Source: Cutibacterium avidum ATCC 25577
Lineage (GTDB): Bacteria; Actinomycetota; Actinomycetes; Propionibacteriales; Propionibacteriaceae
Direction: 5' to 3'
Assembly: GCF_000227295.1 (NCBI RefSeq)
Contig: NZ_JH165054.1
Coordinates: forward strand, 1,751,577 to 1,815,576
DNA length: 64,000 bases
Shown here: positions 18,101-25,881 of the stretch, one piece after another
Layout of the letters: every line of letters starts with the position of its first letter
How positions within the stretch are numbered: the stretch's first letter is position 1
Notes under the pieces: generated by a model
Told to the model about the DNA's origin: nothing
Databases searched by the model: none
What the model saw: the letters and a program-made list of their open reading frames with translations, nothing else
Made by a program: the position numbers and the translations under genes

Positions 18101-19808
18101 GCAGGAGCGTCGTCGCCTCTTCGATCTTCCGCGCTCGAGCTGGGGCGATTACGACTCGTCCCTCATCTCCGAGGGCGGCGGCGTCTGGGATCGCACCTTG
18201 AAGTCGATTCCGGTGAGTCAGCAGATGAGCGAGGCCCTCGGCATCGACGGCTCCGTCAAGAGGATGACCCCTGACAATCTCATCTCGGCGATCCTGCGGG
18301 CTCCGGTTGACCTGCTGTGGAACGGCGGAATCGGAACCTACGTACGCGCCACGAGTGAGACCGACGCCCAGGTCGGCGACCGAGCCAATGATCCGGTTCG
18401 CATCACGGCCAAGGAGGTGCGGGCCAGGGCTGCTGGCGAAGGCGGAAACCTGGGATGGACGCAGGCAGGTCGCATCGAATACGCCCGAAACGGTGGCCGA
18501 ATCAACACCGATTTCATCGACAATTCTGCCGGCGTCGACACCTCTGATCATGAGGTCAACATCAAGATCCTGCTTGATGCCGAAGTGGCTGCCGGCCGCC
18601 TCAGCGCCGAGGAACGCGACGAACTCCTGCCTGCCATGGCTGACGACGTCGCTACCCTGGTACTGCGGCACAACCGTTCTCAGAACCTCGCGCTGGCCAA
18701 TGCGGTGAGCCCGTCCGGGCCGACTCCTGGAGTCCTGGAAGCCTGGATGTGCGAACTCGAGGAGTCTGGCCATCTTGATCGCGTCGTCGACACCATGCCG
18801 TCGACCGCTGAGATGAATCGTCGAATGGCCGCAGGGGAGGGCCTTACCAGCCCGGAGCTGTGCACCCTGCTCGCGTGGACGAAGATCGCCCTGTGCGATG
18901 CCGTGCTGGCCACGGATCTTCCGGAAGATCCCTTCGTGGCGGATCGCTTGGTGGGCTACTTCCCGCCGCTGCTGCGTGAGAGGTTCGCTGATCGGATGCC
19001 AGATCACCGGCTGCACCGGGAGATCATCACCACCGAAGCCGTCAACAGGTTCGTTGACTCCCAGGGCATCACGGCCTTCCACCGCTTGCATCTGCAGACC
19101 GGGGCAGACATCGCTCAGGTCATCCGTTGCCAGCTGGCGGCCCGATCGGTCTTCGGACTGGGCAGGGTGGAGACGAACCTCACCCACCTCGGACTGGACG
19201 CAGCCCGTACTGCCGAGATCAGGCTCGCTCTTCGAGATCTCGCCATGGACGCCACGAGGTGGTTCCTCAACCACGGAGGTGCGGACAACATCTCTGCCGC
19301 GATCGAGACCTACCGTCCGGGCGTCGCGAAACTCGTCGACAAGCTCTCCGACTTGCTGGGCGACAGTGCCGACGAGTGGCAGAAGAAGGTTGACGATGTC
19401 ACCGAGTTGGGACTTGATCGTGCGGATGCCGCTGTGGTCGCCTCCCACGACTGGGGCCCAGTGCTGTTGAGCGTTGTCGAGATCTCTGACGAAGGTCATC
19501 CTCTCGACGAAGTCGCCGAGGCATACCTGACGCTGGCGCGCAGGGTGGACATGACCCGCCTGACCCATCTCGTCGAACAGCTTCCCCAGGACCGTCCGAC
19601 GGATGCCCGAGTGCGGGCAAGCCTCCGCGAGGATCTCCTTCAGGTGATGTCCGAGGCGACGCGTCGGGCCCTTGAGATTGGAACGGCCAACGTTCTGGTT
19701 GATGGTGGACGTATTGTTGAAGCGATGACGACAACCCCGGATCTAGCGCACTGCGTCGTGATGGTCAGTGACCTGCGGTCCTCCGTGGGCCAGGAGGCCA
19801 AGCAGTGA
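15189..19808 (+). CDS. gdh: NAD-specific glutamate dehydrogenase, large (GDH-180 class)
   Basis: This 1539-residue enzyme catalyses oxidative deamination of glutamate to 2-oxoglutarate with NAD and belongs to the large 180-kDa class first described in Streptomyces. The N-terminal third contains ACT-like regulatory regions (VMDDRPFLVDTVVSCLLRHG). The catalytic core holds LRFGAVARGGLRWSDRPEDF, the substrate loop AQMVKNSVIVPAGAKGGFVP and the nucleotide-binding part IGDMSGDVFGNGMLLS. The GTG at 15189 is preferred because GAAGGTGA lies seven bases upstream; the frame extends to 15150. In related actinobacteria this enzyme is inhibited by the FHA protein GarA. The next gene starts inside its stop codon (GTGA). 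Confidence 0.95.
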   Translation: MSEMEKVIPALVASVLEQHATGDHCCEEVIRQAMERQMKLAVKPGPVRVGVSIDPPWSDGQVNSVQVVMDDRPFLVDTVVSCLLRHGWRVEDVRHPIFGVKRNVEGAVESVGTPGREGCEPESWIHIDAAAPIGVDTGKAAKQLDEDLHSCLDQVVRATDDWAAMQEAMLRTAELVSASQGRSDDRDSTRELLEWLANDHFMYLSYEEFRVDGDTMTPVPGTRLGITDDGPRFDAIPHSEDHSTIVVTKDSVRSTVQRNGYRDYVGVRIRDENGTVVAEHRFIGLLGSAAYTESVTHIPVLRAKASRVLALSGYRANSHGGKAVIRTIAEFPRDALFEASAEELVPLIMTIVDLREKQRLRALVRRGPWGRFFHLLVFVPADRFDASTVGVVEGIVAKRTGAVEFDSTIMMGESSLVRITLTAKVPDGEVLPPIDDAELQAELADATSNWDDEFIALASSIESDRRGIDFGPEYKQEFTAKQGILDLELLNRLAEDDLGLVMYRPDDPADPSDLRLKIFNQHAPMTLSQVMPHLSSLGVQIVDEHPHRIVLRGREIWLFDLGLQAPGELWKESERHRFTEAFAASWRGECESDTFSGLVTEAGLSWSQVAMLRCIARYLRQVGSPFSQTYMAKTLRANPNLAGDLVRIVEAKFDPSAYDDGVDAGAERLAKVEELSQTFLSDLDDVASLDHDRILRMMHAVIKAMIRTNWWQKDRRALAFKVRPGELDFAPAPRPKFEIFVNSPRVSGTHLRFGAVARGGLRWSDRPEDFRTEVLGLVKAQMVKNSVIVPAGAKGGFVPAHLPDPTTDRAGWAEEGKECYRIFVSSLLSLTDNVVEGKVVAPDHVVRHDGDDPYLVVAADKGTATFSDTANAIAAEHGFWLGDAFASGGSHGYDHKAMGITARGAWESVTRHLADLGIDQAADDFTCVGIGDMSGDVFGNGMLLSKHIKLVAAFNHRHVFVDPTPDPAASWQERRRLFDLPRSSWGDYDSSLISEGGGVWDRTLKSIPVSQQMSEALGIDGSVKRMTPDNLISAILRAPVDLLWNGGIGTYVRATSETDAQVGDRANDPVRITAKEVRARAAGEGGNLGWTQAGRIEYARNGGRINTDFIDNSAGVDTSDHEVNIKILLDAEVAAGRLSAEERDELLPAMADDVATLVLRHNRSQNLALANAVSPSGPTPGVLEAWMCELEESGHLDRVVDTMPSTAEMNRRMAAGEGLTSPELCTLLAWTKIALCDAVLATDLPEDPFVADRLVGYFPPLLRERFADRMPDHRLHREIITTEAVNRFVDSQGITAFHRLHLQTGADIAQVIRCQLAARSVFGLGRVETNLTHLGLDAARTAEIRLALRDLAMDATRWFLNHGGADNISAAIETYRPGVAKLVDKLSDLLGDSADEWQKKVDDVTELGLDRADAAVVASHDWGPVLLSVVEISDEGHPLDEVAEAYLTLARRVDMTRLTHLVEQLPQDRPTDARVRASLREDLLQVMSEATRRALEIGTANVLVDGGRIVEAMTTTPDLAHCVVMVSDLRSSVGQEAKQ

Positions 19809-20665
19809 GAATTGATCTCCACACCCATTCCACGATCTCGGACGGGACGGATTCCCCGACCCGCCTCGTGATGAGGGCTGCCACGAGCGGTCTGGACGTC
19901 ATCGCCCTGACGGATCATGACACCTTCGATGGGCTGGAAGAGGCTCAGGCAGCCGGACAGCGGTTCGGTGTCCGGCTGCTTCCTGGCCTCGAGATGACGT
20001 GCCACGTTGGTGGTCGTGACGTTCACCTTCTCGGTTACGGGCCGCGTCCTGACGATCCAGCTCTGGGCAGAAAGCTGCAGATCACGCCGGATTCGCGAGT
20101 TGGGCGTCTGGACGCCATCTGTCAGAAACTTGCCGAGGTCGGAATGTCGGTGACGACGGCGGACGTCCATCGAGCTGCCGGTTCGGCCTCGAGCCTGGGT
20201 CGGCCCCATGTAGCGGACGCGATGGTGGCCAAGGGCTACGTCGAAGACCGTGACGAGGCTTTCCGAGACTGGCTCGCTGACGGCAAGCCCGCCTATGTTC
20301 CACGGCACAGCGTGGCGTTGGAAGAGGGCATCGACCTCATCCACGATGCCGGCGGCGTCGCCGTCCTGGCACATCCGTGGGGCAGGGGAGCCCAGCAGGT
20401 CCTCACCCCGCAGATGATCGCGTCGTTGTCCGCCTATCACCAGCTCGACGGAATCGAGGTGGAGCACCAGGACCACGACCAGGCAGCCCGCCGTATGCTC
20501 TTCGATCTGGGAGGACGGCTCGGGTTGGTCCGGACCGGCGCGAGCGATTACCACGGCTCGGGCAAGAAGGACCACGAGCTGGGATGCAATCTCACCCGTG
20601 AGACCGCCTATCGAGAGCTCGTGACGAGGATCCAGCTGCGTGGTGGAGTTCTTCGCGTCCGGTGA
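19805..20665 (+). CDS. PHP-domain phosphoesterase
   Basis: The 286-residue protein has the polymerase-and-histidinol-phosphatase fold with a multinuclear metal centre. Metal ligands are seen in RIDLHTHSTISDG at the N-terminus, ALTDHDTFDG, LLPGLEMTC (Glu), VLAHPW and DYHGSGK near the C-terminus. This subfamily resembles 3',5'-nucleoside bisphosphate phosphatase/5'-3' exoribonuclease (RNase AM/YciV type), which degrades pAp and short RNAs. It starts with GTG overlapping the glutamate dehydrogenase stop, implying translational coupling, and ends just upstream of the trpS leader. The exact substrate cannot be read from the sequence. Confidence 0.88.
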   Translation: MRIDLHTHSTISDGTDSPTRLVMRAATSGLDVIALTDHDTFDGLEEAQAAGQRFGVRLLPGLEMTCHVGGRDVHLLGYGPRPDDPALGRKLQITPDSRVGRLDAICQKLAEVGMSVTTADVHRAAGSASSLGRPHVADAMVAKGYVEDRDEAFRDWLADGKPAYVPRHSVALEEGIDLIHDAGGVAVLAHPWGRGAQQVLTPQMIASLSAYHQLDGIEVEHQDHDQAARRMLFDLGGRLGLVRTGASDYHGSGKKDHELGCNLTRETAYRELVTRIQLRGGVLRVR

Positions 20666-20684
20666 GACTGCTACAGTGACCGAC

Positions 20685-20741
20685 ATGACGATTGCACCTG
20701 CGAATGCCACCTCGTGGTGGCGTCGCTGCGTGCGGCACTGA
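20685..20741 (+). CDS. Tryptophan leader peptide upstream of trpS (18 aa)
   Basis: ATG at 20685 opens a short frame encoding MTIAPANATSWWRRCVRH, with two adjacent Trp codons at 20715-20720. Tandem Trp codons in a tiny leader immediately before a tryptophanyl-tRNA synthetase gene are the hallmark of ribosome-mediated attenuation, as known for trpRS1 in Streptomyces. The Trp codons lie in a hairpin (GCCACC 20706-20711 with GGTGGC 20716-20721). When charged tRNA-Trp is scarce a ribosome would stall there and change the folding of the downstream RNA. No strong ribosome-binding site is evident, so the leader may be translated from a leaderless or near-leaderless transcript: GCTACAGT at 20669-20676 resembles a -10 element, with the ATG 8 nt further on. 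Confidence 0.75.
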   Translation: MTIAPANATSWWRRCVRH

Positions 20742-20751
20742 CGATGTGACA

Positions 20752-20797
20752 GCCGCCCTGCCCGGCGGCCGCCTCGTCGCCGAGGAGGGCGGCGAGG
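20752..20797 (+). promoter_or_regulatory. trpS attenuator: competing RNA hairpins
   Basis: Two arms can fold in alternative ways. GCCGCC (20752-20757) pairs with GGCGGC (20764-20769), or with the GGCGGC inside 20788-20793. CCTCGTCGCC (20772-20781) pairs with GGCGGCGAGG (20788-20797) as a 10-bp hairpin with a GAGGAG loop, followed by ATTTTC. The last arm also includes part of the trpS ribosome-binding site (GAGGAAGG), so the hairpin could block transcription, translation or both. GGTGGC within the Trp codons can also pair with 20752-20757. Confidence 0.6.
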
Positions 20798-20808
20798 AAG
20801 GATTTTCG

Positions 20809-21900
20809 ATGACCAGCGACGTCTCCGAAATCGGATCGAACGCTGCCACCTTGGCGCGCTCGCAGGCCCGCAGTGACAAGGTTGAGACCGATCTGGCCGT
20901 CCATCCCGAGAAATGGCGGATTCTCACCGGGGATCGTCCCACCGGAAGTCTCCACATCGGTCACTACTTCGGCTCCCTGGCCAATCGGGTGCGTCTGCAG
21001 GACAAGGGAATCGAGTCCTTCCTCGTCATCGCTGATTACCAGGTCATCTATGACCGTGACGGCGTCGGCGAGTTGCAGGCCAATGTGATGTCGAACATCG
21101 CCGATTACCTTGCCATCGGTGTCGACCCGGTCCGTACCACGATCTTCACCCACTCGGCCCTGCCTGCCCTCAACCAGCTGCTGCTGCCCTTCCTGTCGCT
21201 GGTGACCGACGCGGAGCTGCGTCGTAACCCGACTGTCAAGGACGAGCTGGCCACCTCGGACCGCCCGATGTCGGGTCTCATGCTCACCTTCCCGGTGCAC
21301 CAGGCTGCCGACATCCTCTTCTGCAAGGCCAACCTCGTCCCGGTCGGCCGTGACCAGCTGCCGCACATCGAGCAGACCCGCGTCATCGCTCGTCGCTTCG
21401 ACGAGAGGTACGGGCGAGCCGATGCCTCTGAGCCGGTCTTCCCCGAGCCGGAGGCGCTGCTTTCCGCCACCCCGCATGTGTTGGGTCTCGATGGCACGAA
21501 GATGAGCAAGTCGAAGGGCAACACCATTGAGATCGGCATGACCGCCGATCAGACCGCCAAGCTCATCAAGAAGGCCAAGACGGACGCCGAGCGCCACATC
21601 ACGTGGGATCCGGAGAACCGTCCTGAGGTCTCGAACCTGTTGCTGCTCACCGCCCTGTGCGAGAACGGTGATCCCGCTGCCATTGCCGAGGAAATCGGTG
21701 ACGGTGGTTCGGGTACCCTCAAAAAGCGTCTCACCGCCTCCCTCAACGACTACTTCGCCCCGATTCGTGAGCGTCGTGCTGAACTTGCCGCTGACGAGGG
21801 CCACCTGCGCGAGGTGCTCCGGGAAGGAAATGAGCGTGCCAACGCCGTCGCCGACCAGACTCTCGCTGAGGTGCGGACAGCCATGAGGATGGTCTATTGA
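20809..21900 (+). CDS. trpS: Tryptophanyl-tRNA synthetase
   Basis: TrpS charges tRNA-Trp with tryptophan. It is a class I enzyme with a Rossmann fold: the HIGH motif appears in TGSLHIGHYFGSL (about residue 50) and the KMSKS loop in LDGTKMSKSKGNTIEIG (about residue 230). The conserved middle region includes MSGLMLTFPVHQAADILFC and VPVGRDQLPHIEQTR. Length is 363 residues, slightly longer than typical because of an N-terminal extension rich in Ser and Glu. The ATG at 20809 is preceded by GAGGAAGG. The frame stays open to 20692 but overlaps the leader peptide and attenuator. A 13-bp terminator follows. Confidence 0.95.
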   Translation: MTSDVSEIGSNAATLARSQARSDKVETDLAVHPEKWRILTGDRPTGSLHIGHYFGSLANRVRLQDKGIESFLVIADYQVIYDRDGVGELQANVMSNIADYLAIGVDPVRTTIFTHSALPALNQLLLPFLSLVTDAELRRNPTVKDELATSDRPMSGLMLTFPVHQAADILFCKANLVPVGRDQLPHIEQTRVIARRFDERYGRADASEPVFPEPEALLSATPHVLGLDGTKMSKSKGNTIEIGMTADQTAKLIKKAKTDAERHITWDPENRPEVSNLLLLTALCENGDPAAIAEEIGDGGSGTLKKRLTASLNDYFAPIRERRAELAADEGHLREVLREGNERANAVADQTLAEVRTAMRMVY

Positions 21901-21916
21901 ATCTGGTGATATGAAG

Positions 21917-21945
21917 CGAGGCACGGACATCATGTCCGTGCCTCG
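21917..21945. terminator. Bidirectional terminator between trpS and the DEAD-box helicase
   Basis: CGAGGCACGGACA (21917-21929) and TGTCCGTGCCTCG (21933-21945) form a perfect 13-bp stem with a TCA loop. It sits between the two converging genes, 16 nt after the trpS stop. Confidence 0.85.
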
Positions 21946-21965
21946 TCCTGTGTTCAGACCGAACC

Positions 21966-23591
21966 TCACAGGGACCGACGTGCCCTGCGGCGGCGCGGGA
22001 CGGCGGCCGTCCCCTTGTCGCCAGCGGTCTTCGTGCTGGCCTTCTTCCTGGGTGCCTGCTCCTTGGTGGAAGCAGCGTCCTTCTCGGGAGACTTCTTGTG
22101 TTCCTTGGCCTCATGCCTGCCGTGCGCGCTGCCGACCTCGTCGCCACCGCGGATCACCGTGCCGTTGCGGCGACGGGTGCGTTTGCGGCGCGGTGTGTCA
22201 TCGTCCTTGGAATCCTCGCGGGAACGACGGCCCCTACTGCGATCACCATGCCTGCGGTGGCCGTCGTGCTTGTCGTCACGCTTGTGGTGATGACGCTCAC
22301 GCTTCTCTGCGCCGGGCAAAGCGCCCTTGGTACCTTCCGGGATGTCGAGGTCGGTGTAGAGATGCGGGGAGGTCGAGTAAGTCTCGATGGGCTCGGGGAT
22401 CTCGAGGTCCAGTGCCTTGTTGATGAGGTTCCAGCGAGTGACGTCAGCCCAGTCAACGAGGGTGACGGCCACGCCCTTGGCACCAGCACGTCCGGTACGG
22501 CCAATACGGTGGACGTAGGTCTTCTCGTCCTCGGGGCACTCGTGGTTGATGACGTGGGAGACCCCGGTGACGTCAATGCCACGCGCAGCGACGTCGGTGG
22601 CGACGAGGATGGTGGCGTCGCCGCTGCGGAACTTCTTGAGGGCCTTTTCGCGAGCGACCTGGGTGAGGTCGCCATGGATGGCCCGAGCCTTGAAGCCACG
22701 GTCGTCGAGGTCGTCGGCCAGACGCTGGCAGGTGCGCTTGGTACGGCAGAAGATGATGACCTTCTCGACATCGCGGGACTGCAGGATGCGCCCGATGACC
22801 TCGATCTTGTCCATCGGATGGGCCTGGTAGACGAATTGCTGGGTATCCGGAACGGTGGCCTGGGCGTCGGCACCCTCGGCACGCACGTGTACCGGACGGT
22901 TCAGCTGGGAACGGGCCAGAGCCATGATCGGTGCCGGCATGGTGGCCGAGAAGAGCATGGTCTGGCGAGAGGTCGGGGTGCGCCCGATGAGGTTCTCGAC
23001 GTCGGGCAGGAAGCCCAGGTCAAGCATCTCGTCAGCCTCGTCGAGAACGACGATGCGCACGTGGGACAGGTCGAGGTCCTTGCGCTGGGAGAGGTCCAGA
23101 AGACGTCCGGGGGTGCCGACGACGACGTCGACCCCGGCCTTCAGCGCGTCGATCTGTGGTTCGTAGCCGACGCCGCCATAGACGGTGAGGACTCGCGCGC
23201 CGCGCACCGAGGCGGCGGTCGAGATGTCCTTGGACACCTGGAGGGCTAGCTCCCGGGTCGGGCACATCACCAGTGCCTGGGGCCTGCCCTTGTGTTCGAA
23301 CTCCTCCCAGTCGTCATCTCCGGGCAGGATGATGCGCTGCAGGACGGTGATGCCGAAGGCGAGCGTCTTGCCGGTGCCCGTGCGGGCCTGGCCGATGAGA
23401 TCGGTGCCCTGAATGGAAATCGGGATGGACATGGCCTGGATGGGGAAGGGAGAGACGATCCCCACCCCCTCCAGCGCCTGGCAAATGTCTTCTCGGACGC
23501 CGAGATCGGCGAAAGAGGTGGAAATGGAAATAGTGGTCTCGGTCAGTGTCTTGGCCTCTTCGTGCGTGGGCCCGTCAAGGCCCTGTGTCAT
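21966..23591 (-). CDS. DEAD-box RNA helicase
   Basis: An ATP-dependent RNA helicase of the DeaD/RhlE group, probably acting in RNA turnover or ribosome assembly, especially in cold. Motifs in order: Q motif (VSPFPIQAMSIP), motif I ARTGTGKT, Ia PTRELA, TPGRLLD, motif II VLDEADEMLDLGF, motif III SATMP, IV ATDVAARGID, and VI HRIGRTGRAG. After about residue 420 comes a long charged tail rich in His, Lys, Arg and Asp (HHHKRDDKHDGHRRHGDRSRGRR), typical of RNA-binding extensions in actinobacterial members. The ATG at 23591 is used; internal Met codons are not better supported. Total 541 residues. It is divergent from the next gene. Confidence 0.92.
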   Translation of the reverse strand: MTQGLDGPTHEEAKTLTETTISISTSFADLGVREDICQALEGVGIVSPFPIQAMSIPISIQGTDLIGQARTGTGKTLAFGITVLQRIILPGDDDWEEFEHKGRPQALVMCPTRELALQVSKDISTAASVRGARVLTVYGGVGYEPQIDALKAGVDVVVGTPGRLLDLSQRKDLDLSHVRIVVLDEADEMLDLGFLPDVENLIGRTPTSRQTMLFSATMPAPIMALARSQLNRPVHVRAEGADAQATVPDTQQFVYQAHPMDKIEVIGRILQSRDVEKVIIFCRTKRTCQRLADDLDDRGFKARAIHGDLTQVAREKALKKFRSGDATILVATDVAARGIDVTGVSHVINHECPEDEKTYVHRIGRTGRAGAKGVAVTLVDWADVTRWNLINKALDLEIPEPIETYSTSPHLYTDLDIPEGTKGALPGAEKRERHHHKRDDKHDGHRRHGDRSRGRRSREDSKDDDTPRRKRTRRRNGTVIRGGDEVGSAHGRHEAKEHKKSPEKDAASTKEQAPRKKASTKTAGDKGTAAVPRRRRARRSL

Positions 23592-23735
23592 TCTTCGTAG
23601 TCGTTCCTCGTGATGTCGTCGCGCGAAACTCTGTTCCGCGACGATGTCACGTGCGGTGTGGACCTGCGAGGTGACGCGGTCGACACACCACCAGCCATCT
23701 TACCTCCAGTGCCGTCGACCCTCTAACCTGTTGGC

Positions 23736-24407
23736 GTGAGCATCGACGACACGAACCCCGACGACTCCTCGGTTGTGACGATCTTCTGGTCCGTCGCAGC
23801 GTCCTGTGCCTTGCATGGATTCTCCGCAACGGTGTCCGGCATGGTCCTGGCTCCCGGCCTGTCCGAACGGTTCCTCATCGTTGATCGCAGTGCTGAGATT
23901 CAGCAGATCTTGGCCGAAGCCAGAACCCATCTGACGGATCGCACGGTTCTAGTAGAGACGGAACCCCTCATCGGGTCCGTGGAGGAGTACGTGCCCTCCC
24001 GGTCTTGGTCCCAGGTGTTGCTGCGCGACCACATCGTCGTTGATCTCATCGCCGATTTCCTGGACCGGGTCGAGCCGAATCTCGCACCCGAACTTCGTCC
24101 GGCCTGCGGGTCTTTCGGCCCGTGGCTCGGTCGCGGTACGGGGAGCCGCGTGAGATGGGATGCCGTGATGCGTCACATCATCGCCGGGCAACGTGACAAA
24201 TCGGCAGAATCCCTGTTCGCACGACGTCTCGTGGGAGAGGTGTTGTCGGTGGCCCAACGGCTCTTTGCCCGTCATCAGGCGCTGACCGCGGCCCTGACGA
24301 AAGCTGGTGGGGGAGAGTTCGATGATCTCGACCTCATCAATGAGGTGATGGCTGGTGTGTTGAACGTCCATGACGAACGCATGATTGATCTCGGCCTCGA
24401 ACCGTGA
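23736..24407 (+). CDS. Uncharacterised protein, possibly divergent ferritin-like/MiaE-like fold
   Basis: A 223-residue soluble, mostly helical protein. In many actinobacteria the gene between a DEAD-box helicase and DUF3107 encodes a ferritin-like protein related to tRNA-hydroxylase MiaE, and the RSWSQVLLRDHIVVDLIADFLDRV segment fits the corresponding helix. However, the metal-binding Glu/His pairs of that family are not obvious in the N-terminal helices (FWSVAASCALHGFSATVSGMV), so this may be a non-catalytic descendant. The assignment therefore rests on neighbourhood and general helical character. The GTG start at 23736 has no strong ribosome-binding site. Confidence 0.5.
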   Translation: MSIDDTNPDDSSVVTIFWSVAASCALHGFSATVSGMVLAPGLSERFLIVDRSAEIQQILAEARTHLTDRTVLVETEPLIGSVEEYVPSRSWSQVLLRDHIVVDLIADFLDRVEPNLAPELRPACGSFGPWLGRGTGSRVRWDAVMRHIIAGQRDKSAESLFARRLVGEVLSVAQRLFARHQALTAALTKAGGGEFDDLDLINEVMAGVLNVHDERMIDLGLEP

Positions 24408-24445
24408 TTGACGAAACGGCGAGTGGCCTCGAGCGGTAGGTGACA

Positions 24446-24478
24446 ATGGCAGCTTCCGGAATGACCCGAAGCTGCCAT
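24446..24478. terminator. Bidirectional hairpin terminator
   Basis: ATGGCAGCTTC (24446-24456) and GAAGCTGCCAT (24468-24478) form an 11-bp perfect stem with an 11-nt loop, in the 92-nt gap between two converging genes. Confidence 0.75.
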
Positions 24479-24499
24479 GACGTTCAACCGTGACCGAGT

Positions 24500-24727
24500 T
24501 CAGAGAGTCCCAAACCCGACCTGACGGCTGTTGGGCTGCCCCAGGTCGAGGTAGGCGATCCCACGGGCGGGAACGAGAACCTTGCGGCCCTTGGCATCCG
24601 TCAGGGTGAGGACGGCGTCGGGCTGGCTGAGGCTGTCCTTGAGCTGCTGCTCAATGGACTCAGCGCTTTCTTGAGCGTCGATGCTGACTTCACTTGCAGT
24701 GTTGACGATGCCGATCTTGATCTCCAT
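24500..24727 (-). CDS. DUF3107 family protein
   Basis: A 75-residue protein, nearly complete over the actinobacterial DUF3107 family: MEIKIGIVNTASEVSIDAQESAE, a central LTDAKGRKVLVPARGIAYLDLG and the terminal RQVGFGTL motif. The fold is predicted as a small beta-alpha protein; no function is established. The gene is 20 nt downstream of the PP2C phosphatase gene on the same strand, so both may be co-transcribed. Confidence 0.9.
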   Translation of the reverse strand: MEIKIGIVNTASEVSIDAQESAESIEQQLKDSLSQPDAVLTLTDAKGRKVLVPARGIAYLDLGQPNSRQVGFGTL

Positions 24728-24748
24728 GACGACAAATCTACCGTTGGA

Positions 24749-25612
24749 TCAAGCGTCCCGGCGCCACAGCGCCACAGTGATGTTGTCATGACCGCCGCAC
24801 GTGTTGGCGTGCGCGATGAGTCCGGCCGCGAGATCTGCTGGGTCGGGACGACCCTGGTCATTTTTTCGCACCGTGCCCGCGAGATCAGTGACGAGCGTGG
24901 TCAAGTCGTCCGGATCGGGAACGTGATTCCACAATCCGTCACTGCACACCAGGAGCCATCCGGAATGCTGTGGTTGATAGGCCATGACGCGGGGAGCGAG
25001 GTCGGTGGCGGAGGCGCCGAGCCACTTCGTGATGGCATGGGCGCCGATCCCCGCCTCTGCTTCTTCCCGAGACATTCCTAGGTCCATTTGTGCCTGGGCC
25101 ATGGAATCATCGATGGACAGTCGGACACAGCCACCATCATCAGGGAACCAGTAGGTTCGGGTGTCACCGATGTTGCCCACGACAATGCGTTCTTGTGTCG
25201 CAACGGCGACGGCCAGAGTGCACGCACCAATCGGACGCGATGCGCTCACCACGGCCTCGTGCGCCTTTCGGAAGGCTCGCTCGAAGAGGGTGACGATGTC
25301 ATCGTCGTTGGCTGGCATCCCCTGGTCCATCGTCGCCGTCAGGTAATCGCGCGCGGTGTGAGATGCGATTCTGGCGCATTCCTCAGCACCATCGGTGGAC
25401 GAGACGCCGTCAGCGACGACAAGGACGATATGACGCCCGGAACTGTCGATGCCGAGGGCTGCCGCGTCCTGGTTCGTTTCATGACGTAGTCCGATGTGTG
25501 AGGCGCAGGCAACATCTCCACGAGCTGCAGCTCGCTCGGTGAGGTCCACTCGCGAGATGGCGGGGGTATCGGGCGTCACGATTTCGGCCGATGACTGGTC
25601 CGATTCATTCAT
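24749..25612 (-). CDS. PP2C-type serine/threonine protein phosphatase
   Basis: A metal-dependent (Mg/Mn) protein phosphatase. Metal ligands are visible: IGLRHETNQDAAAL (motif 1), VVADGVSSTDGAE (motif 2, DGxx), CSDGLWNHV (motif 8) and GGHDNITVALW (motif 11). No transmembrane segment is present, so it is cytosolic, unlike the PstP phosphatase encoded with PknA/B. I use the ATG at 25612 because an upstream start at 25705 adds a non-conserved segment and the core begins at VACASHIGLRHE. The serine/threonine kinase it opposes is not in this window. Confidence 0.87.
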   Translation of the reverse strand: MNESDQSSAEIVTPDTPAISRVDLTERAAARGDVACASHIGLRHETNQDAAALGIDSSGRHIVLVVADGVSSTDGAEECARIASHTARDYLTATMDQGMPANDDDIVTLFERAFRKAHEAVVSASRPIGACTLAVAVATQERIVVGNIGDTRTYWFPDDGGCVRLSIDDSMAQAQMDLGMSREEAEAGIGAHAITKWLGASATDLAPRVMAYQPQHSGWLLVCSDGLWNHVPDPDDLTTLVTDLAGTVRKNDQGRPDPADLAAGLIAHANTCGGHDNITVALWRRDA

Positions 25613-25881
25613 GAAGGTCCTCAGGCTGGGTAATTGTTCTCCGCAGGGCTCCGGCTGAATCCGGGCGCAGCGCTCGACGTGGTGTGGCGATCGCGGTAGA
25701 TCCATGTCTACCGACGAGGTTTATGACCAGCTACGAACATGCGGACGCGTCTCATGGGGGTGAGACAGCTCTTCCACCCTTTCACATGGTGGGCCGATGA
25801 GACCAGGAAATGACTGCTGACGTCGTTGTTCTGTGGAAAAGACCCAGCCGGACGGCAATGCTGTCGCAGGTCGGTGGTGGG

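Noticed and set aside
17091-19568. 825-codon open frame opposite the glutamate dehydrogenase gene
   Set aside because: Antisense shadow of a long GC-rich gene, with no recognisable protein features and no start signals.
20671-21969. 432-codon minus-strand frame opposite trpS
   Set aside because: It would span the trpS terminator and leader; trpS motifs on the plus strand are unambiguous.
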